Below, one piece after another: positions 35,450-46,059 of a stretch of 64,000 bases of DNA (the stretch's first letter is position 1; every line of letters starts with the position of its first letter). Source of the stretch: Methyloligella sp. GL2. Lineage in GTDB: Bacteria > Pseudomonadota > Alphaproteobacteria > Rhizobiales > Methyloligellaceae. The notes under the pieces were generated by a model that saw only the letters and a program-made list of their open reading frames with translations, made no database searches and was not told the origin of the DNA. Both the position numbers and the translations under genes were made by a program. The DNA is taken from positions 1,625,501-1,689,500 of the forward strand of contig NZ_CP054476.1 in NCBI RefSeq assembly GCF_013341275.1, written 5' to 3'.

Positions 35450-36217
35450 ATGCGATCAGGTGTCATCGCACAGAAGGTCGGCATGACCAGGATCTTCACC
35501 GAGGCGGGAGAACATATCCCGGTCACGGTGTTGAAGCTGGACAACTGTCAGGTTGTCGGTCAGCGGACTTCTGAGAAAAACGGCTATACGGCGCTGCAAC
35601 TCGGTGCCGGTCTTGCCAAGGCCAAGCGTCTGTCCAAGGCGCAGCGGGGGCAGTTTGCCGCCGTCGAGGTGGAGCCCAAGCGGCGCATGGCCGAGTTCCG
35701 GGTGAGCCCTGAGAACTTGATCGATGTGGGCGCGGAGTTCACCGCCGACCATTTCGTCGAAGGCCAGTTCGTGGATGTCTCTGGCACCTCGATCGGCAAG
35801 GGCTTTGCTGGCGGCATGAAGCGGCACGGCTTTGGCGGTCTTCGCGCCTCGCACGGCGTGTCGATCAGCCATCGTAGCCACGGTTCGACCGGTAACAGCC
35901 AGGATCCGGGCAAGGTCTTCAAAGGCAAGAAGATGGCCGGCCATATGGGTGACGTGAAGGTCACCACGCAGAACCTCAAGGTCGTTCGGACCGATGTGGA
36001 GCGTGGCCTGATCATGGTCTCCGGTGCGGTTCCGGGCGCCAAGGGCGGCTGGGTGCTTCTGTCCGATGCGGTGAAGCGTTCGCTGCCGGACGAGGCTCCG
36101 AAGCCGGGCGCATTCAAGCCGGCCAACGGCGCAAGCCCGAAGGCTGAGGCCAAGGCCGAGCCGGAAGCTGACAGTGCCGAGGCTGCGGCCCCGGCAGAAG
36201 GCGGGAGCGAAGAGTAA
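35450..36217 (+). CDS. rplC: 50S ribosomal protein L3 (with acidic C-terminal tail)
   Basis: L3 is a primary assembly protein close to the peptidyl-transferase centre. The body contains [70 protein letters not shown] and the terminal [22 protein letters not shown]. At 255 residues it is longer than the 205-240 usual; the extra 35-40 residues are Ala/Glu/Pro-rich and acidic. The stop overlaps the rplD ATG by one base. Confidence 0.97.
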   Translation: MRSGVIAQKVGMTRIFTEAGEHIPVTVLKLDNCQVVGQRTSEKNGYTALQLGAGLAKAKRLSKAQRGQFAAVEVEPKRRMAEFRVSPENLIDVGAEFTADHFVEGQFVDVSGTSIGKGFAGGMKRHGFGGLRASHGVSISHRSHGSTGNSQDPGKVFKGKKMAGHMGDVKVTTQNLKVVRTDVERGLIMVSGAVPGAKGGWVLLSDAVKRSLPDEAPKPGAFKPANGASPKAEAKAEPEADSAEAAAPAEGGSEE

Positions 36218-36837
36218 TGCAGGCGAACGTAACCACGCTCGACGCCAAGAAGGCGGGCACGGTCGATCTTTCCGATGCCGTGTTCGGTCTCGAGCCGCGC
36301 GAGGACATTTTGCATCGCATGGTGCGCTATCAGCTCGCCAAGCGGCGCGCCGGCACCCGTTCGGTGCAGGACCGCTCGGAGGTTTCGGCCACCGGCGCCA
36401 AGATGTTCCGCCAGAAAGGCACCGGCAACGCCCGTCACGGCAGCCGCCGGGTCAACCTGTTCCGCGGCGGCGGCAAGGCTTTCGGGCCGAAGCCCCGCAG
36501 CCATGCCTTCGACCTTCCCAAGAAGGTCCGGGCTCTGGCTCTGAAGCACGCCCTGTCGGCCAAGGCCAAGACGGGCGCGCTGGTGGTGCTGGACAAATGT
36601 GAGGTGAAGGCGCCGAAGACCAAGGAGCTGAAAGACAGCTTCGAAAAGCTGGGTCTGGGTTCGGTGCTGGTTGTCGACGGAAACGAGGTGCAGCTGGCAT
36701 TTGCCCAGGCGGCACGCAATCTGCCGGGCGTGGATGTGCTCCCGGTTCAGGGCATCAACGTCTACGACATCCTTCGCCACGACAAGCTGGTGCTGACGAA
36801 AGCGGCGCTGGAAGCTTTGGAGGAGCGTCTCAAATGA
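36217..36837 (+). CDS. rplD: 50S ribosomal protein L4
   Basis: The 206-residue L4 lines part of the exit tunnel. The tunnel loop is visible: [35 protein letters not shown], followed by [22 protein letters not shown]. In E. coli L4 autoregulates the S10 operon; this is not tested here. The ATG overlaps the L3 stop, and the stop overlaps the rplW start in ATGA, so translation is probably coupled. Confidence 0.97.
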   Translation: MQANVTTLDAKKAGTVDLSDAVFGLEPREDILHRMVRYQLAKRRAGTRSVQDRSEVSATGAKMFRQKGTGNARHGSRRVNLFRGGGKAFGPKPRSHAFDLPKKVRALALKHALSAKAKTGALVVLDKCEVKAPKTKELKDSFEKLGLGSVLVVDGNEVQLAFAQAARNLPGVDVLPVQGINVYDILRHDKLVLTKAALEALEERLK

Positions 36838-37127
36838 ACCAAGCTTCCATGTACGACGTGATCCTGTCGCCGGTGATCACCGAGAAGTCCACGGCGGCTT
36901 CCGAATTCAACCAGGTGGTGTTCAAGGTTCGCAAGGACGCCACCAAGGATCAGATCAAGAAGGCGGTCGAAAAGCTCTTCGACGTGAAGGTGGTCGGTGT
37001 CAACACGACTATCCGGAAGGGCAAGACCAAGCGGTTCCGCGGTGTGCCGGGACGGCAGAACGCCATGAAGAAAGCGATCGTGCGTCTTGCCGAAGGCGAG
37101 CGCATCGACGTGACGACGGGAATTTAG
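36834..37127 (+). CDS. rplW: 50S ribosomal protein L23
   Basis: The 97-residue protein sits at the tunnel exit, where it docks trigger factor and [29 protein letters not shown] and [15 protein letters not shown] are diagnostic. It overlaps rplD by 4 bases and is followed by rplB after 4. Confidence 0.97.
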   Translation: MNQASMYDVILSPVITEKSTAASEFNQVVFKVRKDATKDQIKKAVEKLFDVKVVGVNTTIRKGKTKRFRGVPGRQNAMKKAIVRLAEGERIDVTTGI

Positions 37128-37131
37128 GACC

Positions 37132-37971
37132 ATGGCCCTTAAGACGTTCAAACCCAGGACTTCGAGCCAGCGTCAGCTGGTGCTCGTCGACCGCCGCGGC
37201 CTGTGGAAGGGTAAGCCCGTCAAGGCGCTGACCGAAGGTCTGCCGAAGAAGGGCGGCCGCAACAATTACGGCCGCGTCTCGGCTTGGCATCGTGGCGGCG
37301 GACATAAGCGCAGCTATCGCCGGATCGATTTCAAGCGTCGTAAGTTCGGCGTGCCGGCCCTCGTGGAGCGGATCGAATACGATCCCAACCGCACGGCTTT
37401 CATCGCGCTGCTGAAATACGAAGATGGCGAGCAGGCCTATATCCTGGCGCCGCAGCGTCTGGCCGAGGGCGACACGGTGATTGCCGATGCCAAGGTCGAC
37501 GTGAAGCCGGGCAATGCGATGCCGCTTGCTTCCATGCCGATCGGCACCATCGTCCACAATGTGGAGATGAAGGAAGGCAAGGGCGGTCAGATTGCCCGCG
37601 CCGCCGGCACCTATGTGCAGCTTGTCGGCCGGGACGGCGACTACGCCATCATCCGGCTGAACTCGGGAGAGACCCGCATGGTCCGTGCCGCCTGCATGGC
37701 GACGGTCGGCGCGGTGTCCAACCCGGACAATTCGAATACCAATCTCGGCAAAGCGGGCCGGAGCCGTTGGCTCGGGCGCAGGCCTACGGTCCGCGGCGTG
37801 GTGATGAACCCCCACGACCACCCGCATGGTGGTGGTGAGGGCCGCACCTCCGGCGGCCGGCATCCGGTGACCCCTTGGGGCAAGTCCACCAAGGGCAAGC
37901 GGACCCGGAGCAACAAGGAGAGCGATAAGTTCATCCTGCGCAGCCGGCACATGAAGAAGAAGCGAGGGTAA
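37132..37971 (+). CDS. rplB: 50S ribosomal protein L2
   Basis: The 279-residue L2 is needed for subunit joining and peptidyl transfer. Conserved parts are [51 protein letters not shown] and the C-terminal [27 protein letters not shown] with the essential His. It ends in a basic KKKRG tail. Confidence 0.98.
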   Translation: MALKTFKPRTSSQRQLVLVDRRGLWKGKPVKALTEGLPKKGGRNNYGRVSAWHRGGGHKRSYRRIDFKRRKFGVPALVERIEYDPNRTAFIALLKYEDGEQAYILAPQRLAEGDTVIADAKVDVKPGNAMPLASMPIGTIVHNVEMKEGKGGQIARAAGTYVQLVGRDGDYAIIRLNSGETRMVRAACMATVGAVSNPDNSNTNLGKAGRSRWLGRRPTVRGVVMNPHDHPHGGGEGRTSGGRHPVTPWGKSTKGKRTRSNKESDKFILRSRHMKKKRG

Positions 37972-37976
37972 AGGCC

Positions 37977-38255
37977 GTGGCACGTTCGGTTTGGAAAGGT
38001 CCGTTCGTCGACGGATACCTGTTGAAGAAGGCGGAGAAGGCGCGGGACAGCGGCTCGAGCGCGGTGATCAAGATGTGGTCGCGCCGTTCGACGATCCTGC
38101 CGCAGTTCGTCGGTCTGACCTTCGGTGTCCATAACGGGCAGAAGCATATTCCGGTTCTCGTTACCGAGGACATGGTGGGTCACAAATTCGGCGAGTTCGC
38201 CCCGACCAGGACCTATTTCGGTCATTCGGCGGACCGCAAGGCGAGAAGGAAGTAA
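37977..38255 (+). CDS. rpsS: 30S ribosomal protein S19
   Basis: The 92-residue 30S head protein runs from [21 protein letters not shown] to [10 protein letters not shown], and includes [28 protein letters not shown]. Translation starts with GTG, the codon that gives the family's usual M/VARS start. It lies 5 bases after rplB. Confidence 0.97.
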   Translation: MARSVWKGPFVDGYLLKKAEKARDSGSSAVIKMWSRRSTILPQFVGLTFGVHNGQKHIPVLVTEDMVGHKFGEFAPTRTYFGHSADRKARRK

Positions 38256-38258
38256 GCG

Positions 38259-38639
38259 ATGGGTAAGCCGCATCGCGAGCGTAAACTGGCGGAGAACGAG
38301 GCGCAGGCGGTCACCCGTCTGCTGCGCGTCAGCCCGCAGAAGCTGAATCTGCTTGCCCAGCTGATCCGGGGCAAGAAGGTGGACCGCGCGCTCGCCGATC
38401 TCGAATTTTCGCGCAAGCGCATCGCTCAGGACGTCAAGAAGACGCTGCAGTCGGCGATTGCGAATGCCGAGAACAATCACGATCTCGACGTGGATTCGCT
38501 GGTCGTCAAAGAGGCCTATGTCGGCAAGGGGCTGGTGATGAAACGCATCAAGCCGCGTGCCCGTGGCCGGGCGGCGCGTATCTTGAAGCCGTTCGCGCAG
38601 ATCACCGTTGTCGTGCGCCAAGCTGAGGACGCTGCTTAA
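38259..38639 (+). CDS. rplV: 50S ribosomal protein L22
   Basis: The 126-residue tunnel-wall protein has [37 protein letters not shown], and the extended tunnel hairpin follows [29 protein letters not shown]. No deletions of the kind seen in macrolide-resistant mutants are apparent. Its stop shares a base with the rpsC start. Confidence 0.97.
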   Translation: MGKPHRERKLAENEAQAVTRLLRVSPQKLNLLAQLIRGKKVDRALADLEFSRKRIAQDVKKTLQSAIANAENNHDLDVDSLVVKEAYVGKGLVMKRIKPRARGRAARILKPFAQITVVVRQAEDAA

Positions 38640-39361
38640 TGGGACAGAAAATCAACCCGATCGGGCTCCGGCTCGGCGTCAACCGCACCTGGGATTCCCG
38701 CTGGTTCGCATCCGGCGACGAATATGCCCGTCTGCTGCACGAAGACATCAAGATGCGCGAGCATATCTTGAAGTCCCGCAAGCAGGCCGGCATTTCCAAG
38801 GTCGTGATCGAGCGCCCGCATAAGAAGTGCCGTGTGACCATTCACACCGCGCGTCCGGGTATCCTGATCGGCAAGAAGGGCACCGATATCGACAAGCTTC
38901 GCAAGGAGCTGTCCGCGCTGACCGACTCCGAGGTTCACGTGAACATCGTGGAGATCCGGAAGCCCGAGATCGATGCCAATCTGGTGGCCGAGAATATTGC
39001 CCAGCAGCTGGAGCGCCGTGTGGCCTTCCGCCGGGCGATGAAGCGGTCGGTGCAGTCGACCATGCGCATGGGCGCGCTGGGCATCCGCATCAACTGCTCC
39101 GGCCGTCTCGGCGGCTCCGAGATTGCACGTATGGAATGGTACCGCGAAGGCCGTGTGCCGCTGCATACGCTACGCGCCGATATCGATTACGGCACCGCGC
39201 TGGCGCGCACCGCCTATGGGATCATCGGCATCAAGGTTTGGATCTTCAAGGGCGAGATCATGGATCACGACCCGATGGCGCAGGAAACCCGCGCGATGGA
39301 CGCCCAGGAGGGTGGCCGGTCTGGCGGTTCCCGCCGGGACAACGCGCCGGCCCGGGCGTAA
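38639..39361 (+). CDS. rpsC: 30S ribosomal protein S3
   Basis: The 240-residue S3 is part of the mRNA entry site and helicase. The KH domain motif [20 protein letters not shown] and the C-terminal [31 protein letters not shown] are clear. The end is a short Gly/Arg/Ala tail. It overlaps rplV by one base. Confidence 0.98.
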   Translation: MGQKINPIGLRLGVNRTWDSRWFASGDEYARLLHEDIKMREHILKSRKQAGISKVVIERPHKKCRVTIHTARPGILIGKKGTDIDKLRKELSALTDSEVHVNIVEIRKPEIDANLVAENIAQQLERRVAFRRAMKRSVQSTMRMGALGIRINCSGRLGGSEIARMEWYREGRVPLHTLRADIDYGTALARTAYGIIGIKVWIFKGEIMDHDPMAQETRAMDAQEGGRSGGSRRDNAPARA

Positions 39362-39382
39362 CGGGCGAAAGGCTGAATTACG

Positions 39383-39796
39383 ATGCTGCAACCGAAGCGT
39401 ACGAAATACCGCAAGGCCCATAAGGGCCGCATTCACGGCGTCGCCACGGGCGGGGTCAGCCTGAACTTCGGCACCTATGGGCTGAAGGCACAGGAGCCCG
39501 CTCGCATCACGGCGCGGCAGATCGAGGCTGCACGTCGTGCCATGACCCGCCAGATGAAGCGCGCCGGCCGCGTGTGGATCCGTATCTTCCCGGATACGCC
39601 GATCTCCAAGAAGCCGACCGAAGTGCGCATGGGTAAGGGTAAGGGTTCGCCGGAATATTGGGCGGCCAAGGTGAAGCCAGGCCGTGTGATGTTCGAGATC
39701 GACGGCGTGAACGATGCTGTGGCGCGCGAGGCGCTGCGTCTGGCGGCTGCCAAGCTGCCGCTGAAGACCCGCGTCGTGGCGCGCGTCGAAGGTTAG
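39383..39796 (+). CDS. rplP: 50S ribosomal protein L16
   Basis: The 137-residue protein organises the A-site region of 23S rRNA. It starts [24 protein letters not shown] and contains [49 protein letters not shown], the full family signature. It lies 15 bases before rpmC. Confidence 0.97.
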   Translation: MLQPKRTKYRKAHKGRIHGVATGGVSLNFGTYGLKAQEPARITARQIEAARRAMTRQMKRAGRVWIRIFPDTPISKKPTEVRMGKGKGSPEYWAAKVKPGRVMFEIDGVNDAVAREALRLAAAKLPLKTRVVARVEG

Positions 39797-39811
39797 GTGA
39801 GGATAGAAGTT

Positions 39812-40012
39812 ATGAAGCCGGTCGAGATTCGCGACATGACGGCCGACCAGCTCGACGACGAGCTGATCAAGCTGAAGAAAGAGCAGTTCAACCTGCGCTT
39901 CCAGGCTGCGTCCGGCCAGTTGGAGAACACGGCGCGGATGCGGCAAGTGCGCCGGGATATCGCTCGCATCAAAACGATTGCGAGCGAGAAGACCGCCGCC
40001 GCGAAAGCTTAA
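39812..40012 (+). CDS. rpmC: 50S ribosomal protein L29
   Basis: The 66-residue helical hairpin protein at the tunnel exit has [47 protein letters not shown]. An in-frame GTG at 39797 exists, but AGGTGAGGA at 39796-39804 serves the ATG at 39812, which gives the family length. Confidence 0.95.
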   Translation: MKPVEIRDMTADQLDDELIKLKKEQFNLRFQAASGQLENTARMRQVRRDIARIKTIASEKTAAAKA

Positions 40013-40023
40013 GGACGAAGAAG

Positions 40024-40266
40024 ATGCCGAAGCGAATTCTGCAAGGTGTCGTGGTGAGCGACAAAAACGACAAGACCGTCGTGGTGAAGGTGGAGCGTCG
40101 CTTCACGCATCCGCTGCTGCGCAAGACGGTGCGCCGGTCGAAGAACTATCAGGCCCATGACGAGGGCAATGAATACAAGATCGGCGATATCGTTCGCATC
40201 GAGGAATGCGCGCCGATTTCGAAGCATAAGAGTTGGGCCGTTCTGCCCCGCGGGGCCTCGGCGTAG
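40024..40266 (+). CDS. rpsQ: 30S ribosomal protein S17
   Basis: The 80-residue early-assembly protein binds the 5' domain of 16S r[47 protein letters not shown] and [21 protein letters not shown] fit S17 end to end. The gap to rpmC is 11 bases. Confidence 0.96.
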   Translation: MPKRILQGVVVSDKNDKTVVVKVERRFTHPLLRKTVRRSKNYQAHDEGNEYKIGDIVRIEECAPISKHKSWAVLPRGASA

Positions 40267-40294
40267 GTAGGCGTTTCGAGAAGGATCAAGTTCG

Positions 40295-40663
40295 ATGATT
40301 CAGATGCAGTCAAATCTCGATGTCGCCGACAACTCCGGTGCGAGGCGCGTCCAGTGCATCAAGGTGCTGGGCGGATCGAAGCGGAAATACGCTTCGATCG
40401 GCGACACGATCGTGGTCAGCGTGAAGGAAGCGATCCCGCGCGGCCGTGTGAAGAAGGGCCAGGTGATGCGGGCCATCGTGGTGCGTACCGCCAAGGGTGT
40501 GCGCCGTGCCGATGGCAGCTTGATCCGTTTCGACCGCAATGCGGCGGTGTTGGTGAATGCGCAGGGTGAGCCGGTGGGTACCCGTATTTTCGGCCCGGTC
40601 ACCCGCGAGCTTCGCGCCAAGAAGCACATGAAGATTGTCAGCTTGGCGCCGGAGGTTCTGTAG
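40295..40663 (+). CDS. rplN: 50S ribosomal protein L14
   Basis: The 122-residue intersubunit-bridge protein, target of the silencing factor RsfS, begins [37 protein letters not shown] and ends [20 protein letters not shown]. Length and sequence are fully typical. rplX follows after 2 bases. Confidence 0.98.
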   Translation: MIQMQSNLDVADNSGARRVQCIKVLGGSKRKYASIGDTIVVSVKEAIPRGRVKKGQVMRAIVVRTAKGVRRADGSLIRFDRNAAVLVNAQGEPVGTRIFGPVTRELRAKKHMKIVSLAPEVL

Positions 40664-40665
40664 CG

Positions 40666-40989
40666 ATGGCGACGAAGATGAAAATCCGCAAGGGCGACAA
40701 GGTCGTCGTCACTTCCGGTAAGGACAAGGGCAAGAAGGGCGAGGTGCTGCGCGTGATCCCGTCGGAGAACCGCGCGGTGGTGCAGGGCGTGGCGATGATG
40801 CGCAAGCATCAGCGTCAGACCCCGTCCGAGGAAGGCGGTATCGTCGCCAAAGAGGCGCCGATCCACGTTTCCAACCTTGCGATCGAGGATCCGAAGGACG
40901 GCGAGCCGACCCGGGTTGGATACAAGTTTTTGAAAGACGGGCGCAAAGTTCGCTTCGCGAAGCGCTCGGGCGAGGTCATCGATGGCTGA
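40666..40989 (+). CDS. rplX: 50S ribosomal protein L24
   Basis: This 107-residue assembly initiator has a KOW motif: [27 protein letters not shown], followed by [26 protein letters not shown]. Its 3' end overlaps the rplE start by 8 bases, which suggests translational coupling. Confidence 0.96.
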   Translation: MATKMKIRKGDKVVVTSGKDKGKKGEVLRVIPSENRAVVQGVAMMRKHQRQTPSEEGGIVAKEAPIHVSNLAIEDPKDGEPTRVGYKFLKDGRKVRFAKRSGEVIDG

Positions 40990-41539
40990 TAACGGTTATA
41001 CGCCGCGCCTGAAAGAGCATTACAACGCGGTGCTCAAGGGCGAGCTGGTCAAGGAATTCGGCTACCAGAATCCGATGCAGGTGCCCCGGCTCGAGAAGAT
41101 CGTGCTGAATATGGGTGTCGGCGAGGCGGTTGCCGATTCGAAGAAGGTCAACTCGGCTGCGGCCGACCTGTCGCAGATCGCCGGCCAGAAGCCGGTGGTG
41201 ACCCGGGCGCGCAAATCCATCGCCGGCTTCAAGCTGCGCGAAGGTATGCCGGTCGGCGCCAAGGTGACCCTTCGCAAGGCCCGTATGTATGAGTTCCTGG
41301 ATCGCCTGGTGAATATCGCGCTGCCGCGTGTGCGCGACTTCCGCGGGCTCAATCCGAAGAGCTTCGACGGCCGTGGCAACTACGCCATGGGTCTGAAGGA
41401 GCACATCATCTTCCCTGAGATCGACTACGACAAGGTCGACGAGATCCGGGGTCTGGACATCATCGTCTGCACGACGGCGGCGAGCGACGACGAAGCGCGC
41501 GCGCTGCTGAAGGGCTTCAACTTTCCGTTCCGTGGGTAA
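40982..41539 (+). CDS. rplE: 50S ribosomal protein L5
   Basis: The 185-residue 5S rRNA-binding protein has [57 protein letters not shown], and the [10 protein letters not shown] and [22 protein letters not shown] segments. It touches P-site tRNA through its flexible loop. Confidence 0.97.
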   Translation: MADNGYTPRLKEHYNAVLKGELVKEFGYQNPMQVPRLEKIVLNMGVGEAVADSKKVNSAAADLSQIAGQKPVVTRARKSIAGFKLREGMPVGAKVTLRKARMYEFLDRLVNIALPRVRDFRGLNPKSFDGRGNYAMGLKEHIIFPEIDYDKVDEIRGLDIIVCTTAASDDEARALLKGFNFPFRG

Positions 41540-41573
41540 GGCTAGCGAGAGCCTGCTCTCGAAGGAGGAATGA

Positions 41574-41879
41574 ATGGCAAAGACCAGCATGGTTGAGCGG
41601 GATAAGAAACGCCGCCGCTTGGCTAAAGAGTACAACACGCGCCGGACGCGTCTGAAGCAGATCGCTTCGGACCGCAGCCTTCCGGCCGAAGAGCGCTTCG
41701 CGGCGCGGCTCAAGCTCGCCGAGCTGCCGCGCAATGCTTCGCCGGTGCGGATTCACAACCGTTGCGAGGTTACGGGGCGTCCGCGCGGGTATTACCGCAA
41801 GCTGAAACTGTCGCGCATCATGTTGCGGGAGCTGGGCAGCAATGGCCTAATCCCGGGCATGGTGAAGTCGAGCTGGTAG
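41574..41879 (+). CDS. rpsN: 30S ribosomal protein S14 (long, zinc-free form)
   Basis: The 101-residue form lacks the CxxC pairs of zinc-binding S14; only one Cys ([28 protein letters not shown]) is present. It is a 30S head protein. A good GAAGGAGGAATG start sits 34 bases after rplE. Confidence 0.97.
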   Translation: MAKTSMVERDKKRRRLAKEYNTRRTRLKQIASDRSLPAEERFAARLKLAELPRNASPVRIHNRCEVTGRPRGYYRKLKLSRIMLRELGSNGLIPGMVKSSW

Positions 41880-41890
41880 GGGACCGGTCC

Positions 41891-42289
41891 ATGAGCATCA
41901 ACGATCCCTTGGGCGATATGCTGACCCGCATCCGGAACGCGCTTCTGCGCAACAAGTCCCGGGTGACGACGCCGACCTCCAAGCTGCGCCAGCATGTTCT
42001 CGACGTGCTGGTCGAGGAGGGGTATATCCGCGGGTATTCGGAAGTCGAGTACGGCACGGGCCATTCGGAGTTCGATATCGAGCTCAAATACTTCGACGGC
42101 GAGCCGGTGATTAAAGAGATCAAGCGGGTCTCCACGCCGGGCCGGCGAGTGTATTCCTCGGTGCGGGATCTTCCGACTGTCGCAAACGGTCTCGGTGTCG
42201 CGATTCTGTCTACGCCGAAGGGCGTGATGTCGGACTCGCGTGCACGCAACGAGAATGTCGGCGGCGAGATTCTCTGCAACATATTCTAG
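41891..42289 (+). CDS. rpsH: 30S ribosomal protein S8
   Basis: The 132-residue central-domain assembly protein runs from [25 protein letters not shown] to [16 protein letters not shown]. In E. coli S8 represses the spc operon by binding at the L5 gene; no equivalent was sought successfully here. The frame is open upstream through rpsN, but the ATG at 41891 gives the family start. Confidence 0.97.
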   Translation: MSINDPLGDMLTRIRNALLRNKSRVTTPTSKLRQHVLDVLVEEGYIRGYSEVEYGTGHSEFDIELKYFDGEPVIKEIKRVSTPGRRVYSSVRDLPTVANGLGVAILSTPKGVMSDSRARNENVGGEILCNIF

Positions 42290-42312
42290 ACACGAATTTT
42301 GGACGAAGAACC

Positions 42313-42846
42313 ATGTCGCGTATCGGCAAAAGACCAGTGAGCATCCCGAGCGGCGTCACCGCCACGCTGGATGGCCAGGCGCTTTCGGTGAAAGGGCCCA
42401 AGGGCGAGCTCTCGCATGTGCTCGTCGACGATGTCCTCGCGAAGCTGGAAGACGGCGCATTGACCGTCACCCCGCGCGACGACTCGAAGCGCGCCCAGGC
42501 TATGTGGGGCATGTCGCGCACGATCGTCGCCAATTTGGTGGCCGGCGTGACCGAGGGCTTCACCAAGAAGCTGGAGATCACCGGCGTCGGCTACCGTGCC
42601 GCAGTGCAGGGCCAGGCTCTGCAGCTCAATCTCGGGTTCAGCCACGACGTCGCCTATCCGATTCCGGAAGGCATCCAGATTCAGTGCCCGAAGCCGACCG
42701 AGATCGTGGTCACGGGCATCGACAAGCAGCAGGTTGGACAGGTTGCGGCGGAGATTCGCGCGTACCGGCCGCCGGAGCCCTATAAGGGCAAGGGCGTTCG
42801 CTACGAGAACGAATACATCTTCCGCAAAGAAGGTAAGAAGAAGTAG
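42313..42846 (+). CDS. rplF: 50S ribosomal protein L6
   Basis: The 177-residue protein lies near the sarcin-ricin loop. [33 protein letters not shown] and the C-terminal [37 protein letters not shown] are diagnostic. rplR follows after 2 bases. Confidence 0.97.
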   Translation: MSRIGKRPVSIPSGVTATLDGQALSVKGPKGELSHVLVDDVLAKLEDGALTVTPRDDSKRAQAMWGMSRTIVANLVAGVTEGFTKKLEITGVGYRAAVQGQALQLNLGFSHDVAYPIPEGIQIQCPKPTEIVVTGIDKQQVGQVAAEIRAYRPPEPYKGKGVRYENEYIFRKEGKKK

Positions 42847-42848
42847 CC

Positions 42849-43211
42849 ATGAGCGGGACTTCGAGCAAATTCGACAAGCGTGCACGCCGGGTGCGTCAGA
42901 CGCTGAAGCGGGCTTCCACGGGGCGGCCGCGGCTTTCGGTGTTCCGTTCCTCGCAGCATATTTATGCCCAGGTGATCGACGATGCGGAGGGCAAGACCAT
43001 GGCCGCCGCGTCCAGCCTGGATAAGGATCTGAAGGGCTCTCTCAAGAAGGGCAGCGACGTTTCGGCGGCAGAGGCCGTCGGCAAGCTGGTTGCCGAGAGA
43101 GCGGTTAAGGCAGGTGTCAAGGACGTGGTCTTCGATCGCGGCGGCTATCTTTATCATGGCCGCGTGAAAGCGCTCGCAGACGCCGCCCGCGAAGCCGGCC
43201 TGAATTTCTAG
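42849..43211 (+). CDS. rplR: 50S ribosomal protein L18
   Basis: The 120-residue 5S rRNA-binding protein has a basic N-terminus ([38 protein letters not shown]) and the closing [25 protein letters not shown]. Typical in length and sequence. Confidence 0.97.
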   Translation: MSGTSSKFDKRARRVRQTLKRASTGRPRLSVFRSSQHIYAQVIDDAEGKTMAAASSLDKDLKGSLKKGSDVSAAEAVGKLVAERAVKAGVKDVVFDRGGYLYHGRVKALADAAREAGLNF

Positions 43212-43233
43212 GTTTAAAGAAAGGGTCTAAGAC

Positions 43234-43812
43234 GTGGCACGAGGTCCTCAATCACGCGGTCCGCAGGGGCGCGATCGCGATGACCGCGACAACGAGTTTG
43301 TCGACAAGCTCGTCCATATCAACCGCGTCGCCAAGGTGGTGAAGGGCGGTCGTCGCTTCGGTTTCGCAGCCCTGGTCGTCGTCGGCGATCAGAAGGGCCG
43401 GGTCGGTTTCGGCCACGGCAAGGCGCGCGAAGTGCCCGAGGCGATCCGCAAGGCCACCGAGTCCGCCAAGCGGACCATGGTGCGCGTTCCTCTGCGCGAG
43501 GGACGGACGCTGCATCACGACGTCGCCGGCCATCACGGCGCGGGCAAGGTCGTGCTGCGTGCAGCGCCTCCCGGCACCGGCATCATCGCCGGCGGTCCGA
43601 TGCGCGCCGTGTTCGAGACCTTGGGGATCCAGGATGTGGTGGCCAAGTCGGTCGGCACCTCCAACCCGTACAACATGATCCGGGCGACCTTCGATGCCCT
43701 GACCCGCGAAGACAGCCCCCGTGGCGTCGCCGCGCGGCGCGGCAAGAAGGTGTCGGAGATCGTTTCTCGCCGGCGCGACGAGGCCAGCGAGGGCGCTCCG
43801 GCGGAAGCTTAA
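43234..43812 (+). CDS. rpsE: 30S ribosomal protein S5
   Basis: The 192-residue accuracy protein contacts S4 and the mRNA entry. [49 protein letters not shown] and [43 protein letters not shown] are the conserved core. Translation starts with GTG. Confidence 0.97.
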   Translation: MARGPQSRGPQGRDRDDRDNEFVDKLVHINRVAKVVKGGRRFGFAALVVVGDQKGRVGFGHGKAREVPEAIRKATESAKRTMVRVPLREGRTLHHDVAGHHGAGKVVLRAAPPGTGIIAGGPMRAVFETLGIQDVVAKSVGTSNPYNMIRATFDALTREDSPRGVAARRGKKVSEIVSRRRDEASEGAPAEA

Positions 43813-43842
43813 GCGCTGAATTAGAAAGACAGGTTGGTCGAG

Positions 43843-44046
43843 ATGGCCGAGAAGAAGAACACCGTGACCGTGGAGCAGATCGGCAGCCCGATCCGCCGCC
43901 CGGCTGTCCAGCGCCAGACCCTGATCGGGCTGGGGCTGAACAAGATGCACCGGCGCCGGACCCTGGAGGATACGCCCCAGGTCCGCGGCATGATCGCCAA
44001 GGTGAGCCACCTGGTGCGCGTGGTCGAGGACGAGCCGAAGGCGTAA
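43843..44046 (+). CDS. rpmD: 50S ribosomal protein L30
   Basis: The 67-residue small protein has [54 protein letters not shown], a clear bacterial L30. The ATG at 43843 is preferred to TTG at 43834 for family length. Confidence 0.95.
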   Translation: MAEKKNTVTVEQIGSPIRRPAVQRQTLIGLGLNKMHRRRTLEDTPQVRGMIAKVSHLVRVVEDEPKA

Positions 44047-44074
44047 GGCCTTAAAGGCGTGAAGGACTGAAACG

Positions 44075-44662
44075 ATGCGACTGAACGAACTCAAAGACCG
44101 TCCGGGTGCGACCCACGCCAAGAAGCGTGTCGGGCGCGGGCCGGGTTCGGGCCTTGCCAAGACCTCCGGTCACGGCATCAAGGGTCAGAAATCCCGCTCC
44201 GGCGTGGCCATCAAGGGCTTCGAGGGCGGTCAGATGCCGCTCGACCGGCGTCTGCCGAAGCGCGGATTCAACAATATCTTCGCCAAGCGCTATAACGAGA
44301 TCAATCTCGGCCGGGTGCAGGGCGCCATCGATGAAGGCAAGCTGGACGGCAAGAAGCCGGTGACGGCGGAAGCGCTGAAAGAGGCGGGTCTAATCCGCCG
44401 CCTGCATGACGGCGTGCGTCTGCTCGGCAATGGCGAGCTGAAGGCTAAGGTCAGCTTCGAGGTTGCCGGCGCAACCAAGAGCGCGATCAAGGCGGTGGAA
44501 GCCGCCGGCGGCAGCGTCACGGTGAAGGCTCTGGCCAAGCCGGAAGCAAAGACCAAAGAGATGGGCGCGAAGCCTGCGAAGAAAGCCGCGAAGGCGGCCA
44601 AGGATGATAGTGGCGCCGACGAGGCTAAGGCTTCCGGCGACGCGTCCAAGAAAGACGATTAA
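44075..44662 (+). CDS. rplO: 50S ribosomal protein L15 (with Lys/Ala-rich tail)
   Basis: The body shows [63 protein letters not shown] and the closing [31 protein letters not shown]. At 195 residues it exceeds the usual 145-160 by a tail of about 40 residues rich in Lys, Ala, Asp and Glu. It lies 62 bases before secY. Confidence 0.96.
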   Translation: MRLNELKDRPGATHAKKRVGRGPGSGLAKTSGHGIKGQKSRSGVAIKGFEGGQMPLDRRLPKRGFNNIFAKRYNEINLGRVQGAIDEGKLDGKKPVTAEALKEAGLIRRLHDGVRLLGNGELKAKVSFEVAGATKSAIKAVEAAGGSVTVKALAKPEAKTKEMGAKPAKKAAKAAKDDSGADEAKASGDASKKDD

Positions 44663-44724
44663 GGCCGGCGTGACGCATTAAGCGGTCCCTGGCCGCTTTC
44701 GTCGCGGGAAGGGAACGACCGCTC

Positions 44725-46059
44725 ATGGCTTCTGCTGCTGAACAGCTTGTCTCGAATCTGAATTTCGCGGCCTTTGCCAAGGCCGACGAGCTGAAGAAGC
44801 GCATCTGGTTCACACTGGGTGCGCTTCTGGTCTACCGGCTCGGCACTTACATCCCGATTCCGGGTGTGAACCCGCAGGCTCTGGCGGATCTGTTCCAGCA
44901 GAACCAGTCCGGCATTCTCGGCATGTTCAACATGTTCTCCGGCGGCGCCGTGGGACGTATGGCGATCTTCGCCTTGAACATCATGCCGTATATCTCGGCC
45001 TCGATTATCATCCAGCTCCTGACCACGGTCTCGCCGCATCTTGAGCAGCTCAAGAAGGAAGGCGAACAGGGCAGGCGCCAGATCAACCAATATACCCGCT
45101 ACGGCACGGTGATCCTGGCGGCGCTGCAGGGCTACGGCATCGCCGTGGGTCTGGAGGGCGCCGGCAATGCGGTGATCGATCCGGGCATGTTCTTCCGCAT
45201 GACCACGGTGATCACCCTGGTCGGCGGCACCGTGTTCCTGATGTGGCTCGGCGAGCAGATCACCGCCCGCGGCGTCGGCAACGGTATCTCGCTGATCATC
45301 TTCGCCGGCATCGTCGCGCAGCTGCCGCACGCCGTCGCCGGCACGCTGGAGCTCGGCCGGGAAGGGGCGCTGTCGACCACGCTGATCCTCGCCATCCTGG
45401 TGATGGCGGTGGTGGTGATCGGCGTCATCGTCTTCATGGAGCGGGCGCAGCGCCGGCTTCTGGTGCAGTATCCGAAGCGCCAGGTGGGCAACCGCATGTT
45501 CCAGGGCGATGCCTCGCATCTGCCGCTGAAGCTGAACAGCGCCGGCGTGATCCCGCCGATCTTCGCCTCCTCGCTGCTGCTGCTGCCGATCACGGTGGCC
45601 AACTTCTCCGCTGGCCAAGGACCGGAATGGCTGACCACGATCACCACGGCTCTGGGCCGCGGCGCGCCGCTGCATATCGTGATCTATGTTGCGCTGATCG
45701 TGTTCTTCGCCTTCTTCTACACGGCGGTGGTGTTCAACCCGCAGGAGACGGCCGAGAATCTGAAGAAGTATGGCGGCTTCATTCCCGGCATCCGTCCCGG
45801 CGAGCGCACGGCCGAATATATCGACTACGTGCTGACCCGGATCACGGTGGTGGGCGCGATCTATCTCGCCGCGGTCTGCGTGCTGCCTGAGATCCTGATC
45901 GCCTATGCGGGCGTGCCATTCTATTTCGGCGGCACATCGCTGCTCATCGTGGTCAGTGTGACCATGGATACGGTGGCCCAGGTGCAGAGCCATTTGCTCG
46001 CCCATCAATATGAAGGCCTCATCAAGAAGGCGAAGCTCCGCGGGGCGCGCCGCAGATGA
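44725..46059 (+). CDS. secY: Preprotein translocase subunit SecY
   Basis: The 444-residue channel protein has ten predicted membrane helices. Landmarks are KKRIWFTLGALLVYRLGTYIPIPGVN, the plug region after IPGVN, QYTRYGTVILA, the GVGNGISLIIFAGIV segment, QRRLLVQYPKRQVG and the C-terminal loop NPQETAENLKKYGGFIPGIRPGERTAEYI that binds SecA. Its last four bases are shared with the adk start (ATGA). Confidence 0.98.
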   Translation: MASAAEQLVSNLNFAAFAKADELKKRIWFTLGALLVYRLGTYIPIPGVNPQALADLFQQNQSGILGMFNMFSGGAVGRMAIFALNIMPYISASIIIQLLTTVSPHLEQLKKEGEQGRRQINQYTRYGTVILAALQGYGIAVGLEGAGNAVIDPGMFFRMTTVITLVGGTVFLMWLGEQITARGVGNGISLIIFAGIVAQLPHAVAGTLELGREGALSTTLILAILVMAVVVIGVIVFMERAQRRLLVQYPKRQVGNRMFQGDASHLPLKLNSAGVIPPIFASSLLLLPITVANFSAGQGPEWLTTITTALGRGAPLHIVIYVALIVFFAFFYTAVVFNPQETAENLKKYGGFIPGIRPGERTAEYIDYVLTRITVVGAIYLAAVCVLPEILIAYAGVPFYFGGTSLLIVVSVTMDTVAQVQSHLLAHQYEGLIKKAKLRGARRR

